The position numbers were made by a program, and so were the translations under genes. Of a stretch of DNA of 49,072 bases, positions 41,603 through 49,072 are shown piece after piece (position 1 is the stretch's first letter; the number at the start of each line of letters is the position of its first letter). The notes under the pieces are model-generated. The model worked only from the letters and a program-made list of their open reading frames with translations, had not been told where the DNA came from and ran no database searches. Source of the stretch: a bacterium. GTDB lineage: Bacteria; Desulfobacterota; Binatia; HRBIN30; CADEER01. The stretch is from contig JAUIGL010000048.1 of the NCBI GenBank assembly GCA_030430165.1, positions 1-49,072 on the forward strand, in the 5' to 3' direction.

Positions 41603-43360
41603 ATGTCCCTGCGAACCCGACTTCTGCTGTTCGCCGTCGCGCTGGTTACGCTGCCCGGGGTCGTCTTCGTCGTCATCGCATTCTCCGGCGCGCGCCAGGC
41701 GATGCAGCGCGAAGTCGGGATCCAGCTGCAGCAGACCGCCGAGCGCGCCGCGCGGACCCTGGGCTCGGCTCTCGACAGCAGCGCGGCGGATGCCCGGTCG
41801 TGGATCCGACAGGACGTCATGCGCGATCTGGTGGTCGGTGACCTCGACAAGCGCGTATCCCGATTCCTGCAAACCGTTTCGCGCAGCGAATCCGCATACC
41901 TCGACGCGGTGTGCACCGACCCCACCGGCCGGGTCGTCGCCGCGAGCAGCGGCGACTGGATTCACCGCGACCTGCATCCACCCGACGGCAACGCGCGCGG
42001 GCCCTATCTCGATCCAGTCCTGGGGCGACCGGTGGTCGCATTCTCCGCCGCGATTCCCGATCCCGATGCGAACAAACAGAGCTTGGGCTGGCTGTTCCTG
42101 TTCTACGACTGGGAAGCGACCGGCGGCCTGATCGAAGACGTCCGCGGCAGCCTGCGACAGCTCGGCAAGTCGGTCGCGGTCACCATCCTCGACCGGCGGG
42201 GCAGCGTCATCGGCGGCGTCGATTTCGACGGGGCGCCGGCGGTCGACTCCGCCCTCGCTTCCCGGCAGTGGTCGGGTTCGGGAGCGGAAGGGTACGAAAC
42301 CGTCACCATCGAAGCGAGCTCGAACCGCGCGGTGGATGTGCTGGTCGGCAGCGCCGCGCTGCACCCCGCGACCGAGGGTTGGTCAGTGGCGGTCATCGAG
42401 CGAACCAGCGAAGCACTCGCTCCGATCGCTTCGCTGCGGCGCACCTGGACCATCGCTCTCGTCGCCATCTTGGCGATCGGAACCGGCGTCGCGCTGGTGC
42501 TCGGACGCCAATTCATGCAGCCGATCGAAGAGGTGACGCGCACCACCGCGATGATCGCCGCTCACCCGGATCAACCGATGCCGTCGCTGCCGGTGCGCTC
42601 CGACAACGAAGTGGGGCAGCTGGCGAGGTCCTTCAACCGCATGACCAGCGAGCTCAAGCGCAGCCAAGCCGAGGCACTGACTGCCGAGAAGTTCGCGTTC
42701 GCCGGAGAGCTCGCAGCAATGGTGGCACACGAGGTTCGCACGCCGCTGACGGTCATGCGCTCCTCGGCGCAAATACTGGCCAACCCCGAGCCGCGCGCCT
42801 CGGTCGACCGCACCGAGCTGGCACAAACGATCGTCACCGAGGTCGATCGCGTCAACCGCGTCGTCGACGGCCTCATCCAGCTGGCCAAGCCGGTGGAGAA
42901 CCGGATCGCGCCGACCCCACTGCACGACCCAATCGAGCGCGCCGTCGAGTTCACCCGTCCGCACGCCGCAAAGAAGAACATCCGGATCGACTGCGAGCTC
43001 GACCGCAACGCGCCGCCGGCTCTCTGTGACGGCGAGCAGATCTACCAGGTCTCGCTCAACCTGATCGTCAACGCACTCCAGGCGCTCGGCGAAGGCGGTA
43101 CCGTCCGCATCCGCAGCCTCGACCCCGGCCCCTCGGCGGTAGGATTCACGGTCGCGGACGACGGCCCCGGCCTGCCACCCCATATCCGAGACAACGTGTT
43201 CCAGCCGTTCGTCACCGGTCGCGAGGAAGGCACCGGACTCGGGCTCGCCTTCGTCGAACGGGTCGTCAAGGCCAATCGGGGAAGCGTCACCGTGACCTCA
43301 CGCGACGGCGGCGGCACGACCTTTGCTATTGCTGTTCCCTCAGCGGAGGGACCGACGTGA
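41603..43360 (+). CDS. Sensor histidine kinase with extracytoplasmic sensor and HAMP
   Basis: A 585-residue membrane kinase. TM1 is at about residues 7-29 (LLLFAVALVTLPGVVFVVIAF). A ~260-residue periplasmic sensor with a PAS/CACHE-like pattern follows (DAVCTDPTGRVVAASSGDW, VAVTILDRRGSVIGGVD). TM2 (TWTIALVAILAIGTGVALVL) leads into HAMP (PIEEVTRTTAMIA). The phospho-acceptor His376 is in AMVAHEVRTPLTVMRSSAQ. The ATPase domain has its N box (LNLIVNALQAL), G1 (DDGPGLP) and G2 (GTGLGLAFV). It overlaps the NtrC-type regulator by GTGA and is clearly its partner. The signal is unknown. Confidence 0.93.
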   Translation: MSLRTRLLLFAVALVTLPGVVFVVIAFSGARQAMQREVGIQLQQTAERAARTLGSALDSSAADARSWIRQDVMRDLVVGDLDKRVSRFLQTVSRSESAYLDAVCTDPTGRVVAASSGDWIHRDLHPPDGNARGPYLDPVLGRPVVAFSAAIPDPDANKQSLGWLFLFYDWEATGGLIEDVRGSLRQLGKSVAVTILDRRGSVIGGVDFDGAPAVDSALASRQWSGSGAEGYETVTIEASSNRAVDVLVGSAALHPATEGWSVAVIERTSEALAPIASLRRTWTIALVAILAIGTGVALVLGRQFMQPIEEVTRTTAMIAAHPDQPMPSLPVRSDNEVGQLARSFNRMTSELKRSQAEALTAEKFAFAGELAAMVAHEVRTPLTVMRSSAQILANPEPRASVDRTELAQTIVTEVDRVNRVVDGLIQLAKPVENRIAPTPLHDPIERAVEFTRPHAAKKNIRIDCELDRNAPPALCDGEQIYQVSLNLIVNALQALGEGGTVRIRSLDPGPSAVGFTVADDGPGLPPHIRDNVFQPFVTGREEGTGLGLAFVERVVKANRGSVTVTSRDGGGTTFAIAVPSAEGPT

Positions 43361-44736
43361 AGCATATCCTGATCGTAGACGACGACCGTCAGATGCGCAG
43401 AACCCTGCAAATTCTGATCGAGGCCATGGGATTCGACTCGGTCGCCGCCGGCAACGCCGACGAGGCGACCTCGCAGCTGAGCCAGCGCCACTTCGACCTC
43501 GTGGTGACCGACCTCAAGATGCCGGGTGCCACCGGGATCGATCTGCTCGAGGACGTGCGCGCCTCCCATCCGCATCTGCCAGTGATTCTGATCACCGCGT
43601 ACGGAACGATCGAAACAGCGATCGAAGCAATGAAGAAGGGTGCCTCCGACTTTCTTCTCAAGCCGTTCGACAACGAGAGCTTCGAGAGAGTCATCCGGCG
43701 CGTGCTCGACCTCGAGCGTTTTCGCACCGAGAACCAGTTCCTGCGCGAGCAGCTCGCCGGCTCCTGGGCCGCCGAGGACCTATTTCTCGAGCTCCCCGGC
43801 CTCGCCGAGGTCGGCGACATGATCTCGAAGGTCGCGCCGACCAACAGTCCGGTGCTGATTCGCGGCGAAACGGGAGCCGGCAAAGAGGTCGCCGCGCGCT
43901 GCGTCCACCGCCTCAGCAAGCGAGCCGACGGCCTGCTCGTTCCGATCAACTGCGCGGCGCTACCCGGCGAGCTGCTCGAAGCGGAGCTGTTCGGCCACGC
44001 CCGCGGCGCATTCACCGGCGCCGAAAGCGCTCGCAAGGGAAAGTTCGAGATTGCCAACGGCGGCACGCTGTTCCTCGACGAGATCGGAGACATGCCGATG
44101 TCGCTCCAGGCCAAGCTGCTGCGCGTCCTCGAAGACTCGATCGTCGAGCCGCTCGGCACCAACGAGCGCATCCCGGTCGACGTCCGCATCGTCTCGGCCA
44201 CCAACCAGGACCTGCAGCAGGCGATCGACGAGAAGCGCTTTCGCAGCGATCTCTACTACCGACTCAACAATTTCGAAATCTGCCTGCCGCCGCTGCGCGA
44301 CCGCATCGAGGACATCGAGATTCTCGCGCACGCCTTCGTCGGACGCTTCGGCGGCGAGGTCGGCAAACCGCGCGCTGCTCTCTCCACGGAGGCGATCGAG
44401 GTGCTGCAGGAGTACGCTTGGCCGGGCAACGTGCGCGAGCTGCGCAACCTGGCGGAGCGCGCGGTCGTTCTCAGCAACGATACCGAAATCGGTGCCGACT
44501 TCTTCGCGACGATGCTCGGCGCGAGCTCGGCGCCGAACCCCGGCCCCGCTCACAAACCGGAGCCCGCCGATACCGAGCTGCGCGGGCCGACCCTGGCGGA
44601 AACCGTCGCGCGCTTCGAGCGGCGCGAAATTCTCCGCACACTCGAGGAAACCGGCGACAACAAGGCGGAAGCCGCGCGCCGCCTCGGCGTCAGCGAGCGC
44701 AACCTTTGGTACAAGCTGAAGAAGCACGGCCTTTGA
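43357..44736 (+). CDS. NtrC-family sigma-54-dependent response regulator
   Basis: A 459-residue regulator. The receiver domain has its acidic pocket (VDDD, residues 7-10), phospho-site Asp52 (VVTDLKMPG), Thr80 and Lys102. The AAA+ domain has Walker A GETGAGKE near residue 170, the sigma-54-contacting GAFTGA loop near 218, Walker B GGTLFLDEIGD, and the arginine-finger/sensor region (RSDLYYRLN). A Fis-type helix-turn-helix ends the protein (NKAEAARRLGVSERNLWYKL). All parts needed to activate sigma-54 promoters are intact. GTG 43357 overlaps the kinase stop by four bases. Targets unknown; the converging porin/binding-protein pair is the nearest candidate but I find no clear -24/-12 site before it. 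The hairpin at 44752-44785 likely ends the operon. Confidence 0.95.
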   Translation: MKHILIVDDDRQMRRTLQILIEAMGFDSVAAGNADEATSQLSQRHFDLVVTDLKMPGATGIDLLEDVRASHPHLPVILITAYGTIETAIEAMKKGASDFLLKPFDNESFERVIRRVLDLERFRTENQFLREQLAGSWAAEDLFLELPGLAEVGDMISKVAPTNSPVLIRGETGAGKEVAARCVHRLSKRADGLLVPINCAALPGELLEAELFGHARGAFTGAESARKGKFEIANGGTLFLDEIGDMPMSLQAKLLRVLEDSIVEPLGTNERIPVDVRIVSATNQDLQQAIDEKRFRSDLYYRLNNFEICLPPLRDRIEDIEILAHAFVGRFGGEVGKPRAALSTEAIEVLQEYAWPGNVRELRNLAERAVVLSNDTEIGADFFATMLGASSAPNPGPAHKPEPADTELRGPTLAETVARFERREILRTLEETGDNKAEAARRLGVSERNLWYKLKKHGL

Positions 44737-44751
44737 CCGAGGCATGACATC

Positions 44752-44785
44752 TTCTGCGCACCCGCGGTTGGCGGGGCGCGCAGAA
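44752..44785 (+). terminator. Hairpin after the response-regulator gene
   Basis: TTCTGCGC (44752-44759) pairs with GCGCAGAA (44778-44785), with further CCGC/GCGG pairing inside, 15 bp after the stop. No T run. The rest of the 255-bp convergent gap up to 44991 is GC-rich with small palindromes and shows no gene. Confidence 0.5.
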
Positions 44786-44991
44786 AGGTGCCGGGTCCCG
44801 GCGCGGCGGCGGCGCGCGGCGCGCCACGACTGAGGTGGCACGAAGTCCGCTTGGAATGGAGCGGGCTCGGGCACGATCCGGGTCCACATTCCCGCCCCTG
44901 GGAAGCGTCTCGGTTCGCTTCCCGTCCCCCGCCCGCGCCCTCAGCGGGTGGGGGATCCTCAACTCGAACCGCTGCGCGAAGGGAGTCCCTT

Positions 44992-45444
44992 TCAATCGAG
45001 GACCAACACCACGGCAACCGAGGTCGTCTCCGGCGCAAACGAGACGTAGCCGATCGCATCGGCATTCTCGGCAACGAAGCGCAGCACCGCTTCTTCCGAG
45101 GCGAGAGTCGCCGGCGGGAACTCACCGGCCTCGAAATAGCGCTGGTTCCAGTACGAGGCGAGCCGCCGGCTGGTCTGCCCGAACAACCGTCGAGAAAACG
45201 TCTCACGGGTCTCGCTACCGGCCTCCAGATTGATCGGCACGATCGGTCTGCCGTCGGGCCAGAACCGCCGCTGCTTGAGAAACATCGCCCGCACGTCGAC
45301 AGCGGACAGCGACACCGCGCGCGATTTGTGCACGATCAACCGCACCACCTCTTCCTCGGCCAGAGCGATCGGCATCGCAGCGGCGATGACGACGATCGCC
45401 AGCACCATCCCGCGGACCCCGCCCGGAGCCAGCGACGCGAGCAC
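44992..45444 (-). CDS. Small periplasmic PstS-like (phosphate-binding-protein-like) domain protein
   Basis: A ~150-residue exported protein. The signal peptide lies in GGVRGMVLAIVVIAAAMPIALA. The mature part reads VVRLIVHKSRAVSLSAVDVRAMFLKQRRFWPDGRPIVPIN, then an Arg/Phe-rich block (RETFSRRLFGQ), YWNQRYFEAGEFPPATLASEE and a final ADAIGYVSFA. This is the layout of the short, single-lobe PBP-like proteins annotated as phosphate ABC transporter substrate-binding. No permease is nearby, so a role as sensor or accessory to the porin is as likely as transport. The start is uncertain: GTG 45444 keeps a basic n-region, ATG 45408 has GGGCGGGG upstream. It lies 19 bp after the porin stop on the same strand, a clear pair. 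Confidence 0.78.
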   Translation of the reverse strand: MLASLAPGGVRGMVLAIVVIAAAMPIALAEEEVVRLIVHKSRAVSLSAVDVRAMFLKQRRFWPDGRPIVPINLEAGSETRETFSRRLFGQTSRRLASYWNQRYFEAGEFPPATLASEEAVLRFVAENADAIGYVSFAPETTSVAVVLVLD

Positions 45445-45463
45445 CGAGCTCGCCGGCTTCGGC

Positions 45464-46564
45464 TCAGAAGAACGTCGAGAAGGAAGCATAGAACCCATCG
45501 AGGTCTTCGTCGTCGAAGGTTTCGTCCGCGAGACGGTATTCGACCTTGACCGCCATGAACGGCAGGGGGCGCCACAGGCCGCCGAAGGTGAAGGAATTGA
45601 CCGACGGCTGCTCCTCGGGAGCGAAGTGCTCGTAGCGCCCGACGAGATAGAAAGGCGACACGACCTCGAACGTTCCCTGCAGGTAGCCACCCCACTGGCT
45701 CGAGTCGAGAGCGTCGCCATCCTGGTAGTACCACTCGGTCAAGAGCTCGACACGATCGCGCTGCCATTGGCTATGGAGGCCGCCGAGATGGGACCAGCAG
45801 TCTCCGATTTCGGCCGACTGGTAACTGGCTCCCAAAGAGAGTCCCGGAAGCAATTCGTAGTTGAGCCGCACACCGACACTGAGGTCGGGCGGCTCCAGAT
45901 CGGAGTCGTCCTCGAGCGGCTCGAGGAATTGCGAGAACAGGGAGTAGTCGAGCCGACCGCGAGACAGGCTGGTCGACCCATGCAGCATCACTCCGGTGGT
46001 CGTCGGCTCGAAAAAGCCCTCCTCGATGATCAACGGAGCTTCGGTGGTTGCCGTCAGCGGCGGCGCCAGAATCAGGTTCCAGTAGCCGATCGGGGTGAGG
46101 AACGTCCCGGCGCGCACACTCAGCCGGTCCTCGATCGTGAAGTCGGCAAACAAGCGTCGCACGTTGAAGGCGATGTCCTGCGTGCCCGACGTCTCCTCGT
46201 CGGCGGTGAAGATGTCCTTGACCTCGAGATCGGCCACCGCGCGAAACCGATCGAAGCGGTCGAAGATCACGAAGAAATCGACGGCGTCGACGGCGAACTC
46301 ACCGCCGCTCTCCTCGGCCCACTCGGCCTTGACGTTGGCGAAGCCGCCGAGCACGAACCCGGAATCGCCGACTCGTAGCCCGCGCCCAGGCCGATACTCG
46401 AGAGCGCCGAGCGACAGCACCGACGCCTCGCCGAGATCGCTCGGGTCGACAGTCGCTTCTTCGGCGAGAGCCGCGAACGACTGCAACAGCAACGCCAGCG
46501 CGAGCGCGAGCCGGATGACGCCCAATAGGTGATCATGCGGTGCCGCTGGGCTTCTGCTGGCCAT
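45464..46564 (-). CDS. Outer-membrane porin-like protein
   Basis: A 366-residue exported beta-barrel. The signal peptide is in GVIRLALALALLLQSFAALA (cleavage just before EEATV). Alternating strands follow, with many acidic and aromatic residues (FVLGGFANVKAEWAEESGG, DRLSVRAGTFLTPIGYWNLI), ending in a Phe-terminated strand (YASFSTFF) as barrel insertion requires. The RAGTFLTPIGYWN motif occurs in phosphate-selective-porin-like and related families. ATG 46564 was chosen for its GGGAACAA upstream; ATG 46585 is possible. The partner binding protein follows 19 bp downstream. The 173 bp upstream to the CoA-transferase stop is GC-rich with small palindromes and should hold the promoter. Confidence 0.85.
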   Translation of the reverse strand: MASRSPAAPHDHLLGVIRLALALALLLQSFAALAEEATVDPSDLGEASVLSLGALEYRPGRGLRVGDSGFVLGGFANVKAEWAEESGGEFAVDAVDFFVIFDRFDRFRAVADLEVKDIFTADEETSGTQDIAFNVRRLFADFTIEDRLSVRAGTFLTPIGYWNLILAPPLTATTEAPLIIEEGFFEPTTTGVMLHGSTSLSRGRLDYSLFSQFLEPLEDDSDLEPPDLSVGVRLNYELLPGLSLGASYQSAEIGDCWSHLGGLHSQWQRDRVELLTEWYYQDGDALDSSQWGGYLQGTFEVVSPFYLVGRYEHFAPEEQPSVNSFTFGGLWRPLPFMAVKVEYRLADETFDDEDLDGFYASFSTFF

Positions 46565-46737
46565 TTGTTCCCGTTGCCTTACCATCCGAACCAACCGCTC
46601 ACTACACCTTCGATGCCAACCGTCGGCGCGCTTGCCGCACCGCGGCGGCACCGCGAAGGATCTTGCGCGCTCGCGGTGAGACGCTCCTGCGCGCCAGGAA
46701 GATTCTTGCGCGACGCCGTCAGGCCGCGCCGATCGCG

Positions 46738-48921
46738 CTAGCCGATGACGCCGGCTCGGCGCAGACGTCCGAGCTCGTCGTCGTCCAGACCGACGAGCTG
46801 CCGCAGGACCTCGTCGGTGTGCTCGCCGAGCAGCGGACCCGGCGCCGAGCAAACTCCAGGGGTATCGGACAATCGCACCGGGGTCGCATCGACCTCGTCG
46901 CCCGACTCGGTAACCGACCACGCCCCGCGCTGGCGCAGGTGCGCGTCCTCCAGCAACAGGTCTCGAGCGTCGGCGACGACCGCGGCGGCCACTCCGACAC
47001 GCTGCAACGCGGCGACGACCGCGGCGGCGTCGCGACCGCGCGCCCACCGCGCAACCGAGTCATCGAGCGTGGCGCGGTCGGCGAAGCGATCGGCGGCGCG
47101 GTCGTAGCGCGGGTCGCGAGCCCATTCCTCGTCGATCTCGACAGCCAGGGCCCGCCACTCGTCGTCGCTGCCGACCGCGATCGCGCACCAGTGTTGGCGC
47201 GGCTCGTCGGCTCGATCGCGGCAGCGATAGACGCCGTGCGGCGCGTCGGCGCGCTCCTGCGAAACGTTGCCGAGAGCGCCGTCTACCATTGCCAGCGGCG
47301 AGGAGAACATGGCCGGGCCGAGCATCGATGCCAGCGCCTCCTGCTGCGACAGGTCGACGATCGCGCCCGCACCTTGGCGCAGCGCAGCGACGACGGAGAG
47401 CGCGGCCGCGTGCCCCGCGACCATATCGGAGAAAGAGTATCCCCACCCCGCCGCCCGGCCGCCCGGATGGCGCATGTGCGCGGTGAAGCCGCTGAGCGCC
47501 TGCAGCACCGGCCCGTAACTGACCCAGTCGCGGCGCGGACCGAAACGGCCGAAGCCGGACATGTGCACGACCACCAGACGCGGGTTGAGGCGCTGCAGAG
47601 CGTCGTCGCCGAGGCCCCAGTTGTCGAGCACCCGCGGGCTGAAGTTCTCCACCAGAACGTCGGCGTCGGCGATCAACTGCCGCAGCAAGTCGAGACCGCG
47701 CGCTTCGCCAAGATCGAGAACGACGCTCTTCTTGCCCCGGTTGAGGTTGCCGAAGATACCGCCGCGCCGTTCGCTCGCTCGGTCGGTCGCCGGATGCTCG
47801 ATCTTGATGACTTCGGCTCCGTGGTCGGCGAGCAGTCGGGTCGCCACCGGACCGGCGACGACCCAGGTCAGGTCGATCACTCGAGCTCCTGCCAGTGCCC
47901 TCTGCTCGTCAGTGACGGTCAGGTGGCGCGCCGATGCAGCGCCTGGCGAACGCCACCGCGCCCCGGCAACGCTGATCCGGTCGTTCGCCGGCGGCGAATC
48001 GGCAAAGAAACCGCGCGCCGTGAGCTGGGGATCGCGTTCGCATTCGGCGAGGCTGCACAGCGGCGCGAACGCCAGCCGGCGCAGCTGCGCCTGCTCGACC
48101 AATTCGCCAACCGGCCGCGTCTTCGCCCACCGCGCCATCCGGTCGAAGATCTCGGCGCCGTCGCGCCGGCGGTTTTCGGCCGACTCCCAACGCGGCTCCG
48201 CCAGGTCCACTCCGTCCGCGGCAAGCCATGCGCGGAGGGCGTCCCAGTCGCCGAGGTGGGTTGCCAGCACCTCGCCATCCGCCGCGGGAATTGTGGCGAA
48301 GGCGCCGGTCCAGTGCACGGTACCGGCGCGCTGATGGATCGTCCCGTCCTGGCGAAACGAACCGGTGAGGTGCTCGACGAAGCCGAGCGCAGATTCCTGC
48401 AGAGACACATCGACGAGCTGGCCGGCACCGGTGCGGTCGCGCACTCGCAGCGCCAGCAACACCCCGAGCGCGGCGACCAAACCAGCGCAGTGGTAGGCCT
48501 GCAAGCCGAGCGGTTGCAACGGCGGCTCGTCCGGCCAGCCGTTGGTCGACATCATCCCGCCCGCTGCGGCGGCGACCAAGCTGGCGCCCTTCCACTCGCA
48601 GTGCGGCCCGCTGAGACCGAAGGGAGAGATGTTGGCGATCACCAGATCGGAGCGCCGCGCCTGCAGCGCATCCGGGTGAAGCTCGCGCGCGCGAAGCTCG
48701 CTCGGCCTGCCCTCGGTAACGACGACATCGGCCTCGCCGAGCGCTGTATCGATCGATGCGAAAGCTGGCGCGTACCGACGCCCGTACCACTCACACTCCG
48801 GACCCTCGGCCGCGCGGCCGGCCCGCGCCACGCGCATTCCCAAATCGGCGAGCAACTTGCCGCAATAGGCACCTGCGAGGCCGGCGCAGTCGGCAACGCG
48901 GATCGTCTCCAGGCTGGTCAC
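46738..48921 (-). CDS. Fused two-domain CaiB/BaiF (family III) CoA-transferase
   Basis: A 727-residue protein with two CoA-transferase III units in one chain. The first (about 1-335) includes VADCAGLAGAYCGKLLADLG and GAGQLVDVSLQESALGF. The second (about 343-727) includes ARVIDLTWVVAGPVATRLLADHGAEVIKIEHP cut to its core (VIDLTWVVAGPVATRLLADH), NRGKKSVVLDL, DVLVENFSP and GAIVDLSQQEALASML. Single-domain relatives are ~400 residues and dimerise as interlocked rings. In formyl-CoA transferase the catalytic Asp169 sits in VDVSMQDA; here both halves carry Glu at that point (LQE, QQE). The enzyme moves CoA between carboxylic acids. The fusion and Glu substitution are seen in part of this family, by recall. 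Upstream lies the family D palindrome. Confidence 0.9.
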   Translation of the reverse strand: MTSLETIRVADCAGLAGAYCGKLLADLGMRVARAGRAAEGPECEWYGRRYAPAFASIDTALGEADVVVTEGRPSELRARELHPDALQARRSDLVIANISPFGLSGPHCEWKGASLVAAAAGGMMSTNGWPDEPPLQPLGLQAYHCAGLVAALGVLLALRVRDRTGAGQLVDVSLQESALGFVEHLTGSFRQDGTIHQRAGTVHWTGAFATIPAADGEVLATHLGDWDALRAWLAADGVDLAEPRWESAENRRRDGAEIFDRMARWAKTRPVGELVEQAQLRRLAFAPLCSLAECERDPQLTARGFFADSPPANDRISVAGARWRSPGAASARHLTVTDEQRALAGARVIDLTWVVAGPVATRLLADHGAEVIKIEHPATDRASERRGGIFGNLNRGKKSVVLDLGEARGLDLLRQLIADADVLVENFSPRVLDNWGLGDDALQRLNPRLVVVHMSGFGRFGPRRDWVSYGPVLQALSGFTAHMRHPGGRAAGWGYSFSDMVAGHAAALSVVAALRQGAGAIVDLSQQEALASMLGPAMFSSPLAMVDGALGNVSQERADAPHGVYRCRDRADEPRQHWCAIAVGSDDEWRALAVEIDEEWARDPRYDRAADRFADRATLDDSVARWARGRDAAAVVAALQRVGVAAAVVADARDLLLEDAHLRQRGAWSVTESGDEVDATPVRLSDTPGVCSAPGPLLGEHTDEVLRQLVGLDDDELGRLRRAGVIG

Positions 48922-48961
48922 GGCGCCAGCCTACCGCGCCGCTTCGGGAGTCCAAAGCCTT

Positions 48962-49044
48962 CCCCCCAGCCTCCAGCCTCAGCCCTAGCCTCTTGCCTTC
49001 TTCACGGGAGGCTAGGGCTAGGGCTGAGGCTGGAGGCTGGGGGA
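48962..49044. repeat. Long palindrome family D at the window edge
   Basis: 48963-48988 and 49018-49043 form a perfect 26-bp inverted repeat. The left arm contains two CAGCCTC heptamers followed by AGCCCTAGCC. An alternative 10-bp stem (CCCTAGCCTC with GAGGCTAGGG) is possible because CTAGGG is duplicated in the right arm, giving two registers. It lies upstream of the CoA-transferase gene. Nothing else is seen from 49045 to the end. Confidence 0.8.
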
Positions 49045-49072
49045 GGGAGCCGCAATCCTTAGTGCAACACCA

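Noticed and set aside
44836..44850. Sigma-54-like sequence TGGCACG with GC at the right spacing (GG-N10-GC)
   Set aside because: It points along the plus strand, where no gene follows; only converging minus-strand genes lie downstream. The -12 part (CCGCT) is also weak. Probably chance.
46540..49062. An 840-codon plus-strand frame antisense to the CoA-transferase gene
   Set aside because: The minus-strand product has complete family motifs in both halves. The plus-strand product is Arg/His-rich shadow sequence.

Overview
This window is high-GC, densely coded DNA from a free-living, diderm (Gram-negative) bacterium. Outer-membrane proteins (TonB receptor, DUF1302 protein, porin), lipoproteins, an apolipoprotein N-acyltransferase and a sigma-54-type response regulator all point to a two-membrane envelope. 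The gene mix (DUF1302/DUF1329 pair, DUF35/thiolase pair, luciferase-like oxidoreductase, several SDRs, CoA-transferase, secreted proteins with Thr/Pro 'TATPT' tracts and Cys-rich 'QKC' segments) resembles uncultured deltaproteobacterial-type lineages such as Candidatus Binatota. That placement is an inference from recall, not a computed phylogeny. I see no rRNA, tRNA, CRISPR array, transposase, integrase or phage gene.

Layout. 1-6691: tail of a Cys-rich protein, then an EamA transporter/LhgO pair, a luciferase-like oxidoreductase, an enoyl-CoA hydratase/esterase pair and an SDR; the gaps here hold palindromic repeats. 6722-11538: a metallophosphoesterase, then DUF1329 (+) and DUF1302 (-) genes converging on a 497-bp gap packed with hairpins. 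11703-15682: small secreted protein, DUF35 protein, SCP2-type thiolase, FdhD, and a converging MOSC protein. 15872-21400: TonB receptor, SDR, SnoaL-like protein and a GH20-type glycosidase. 21490-26791 (-): likely operon of an M48 peptidase, a GH31 lipoprotein and a large polytopic membrane protein. 26896-34712: DUF6116 membrane protein, a 1334-residue tandem adenylyl cyclase/ATPase, Lnt, an acyltransferase and a fatty-acid desaturase. 34758-48921: secreted di-haem beta-propeller protein, HolA, a lipoprotein, YihY, a histidine kinase/NtrC-type regulator pair, a porin/binding-protein pair, and a fused CaiB/BaiF CoA-transferase.

How the genes fit together. Much of the content is peripheral acyl-CoA, steroid-like or hydrocarbon metabolism (LLM oxidoreductase, ECH, SDRs, thiolase/DUF35, CoA-transferase) plus outer-membrane uptake or export. 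A second theme is envelope lipid and lipoprotein maturation (Lnt, PlsC-like, desaturase).

The most notable signals. (1) Four sequence families of long intergenic palindromes share one design: inverted-repeat arms built from short degenerate tandem units. One family has three copies whose apex hairpins differ in sequence yet still pair. Another is a ~180-193 bp MITE-like element with two diverged copies in opposite orientation. (2) The cyclase carries two complementary, individually defective class III domains followed by an ATPase and a helical-repeat region, the layout of mammalian soluble adenylyl cyclase.
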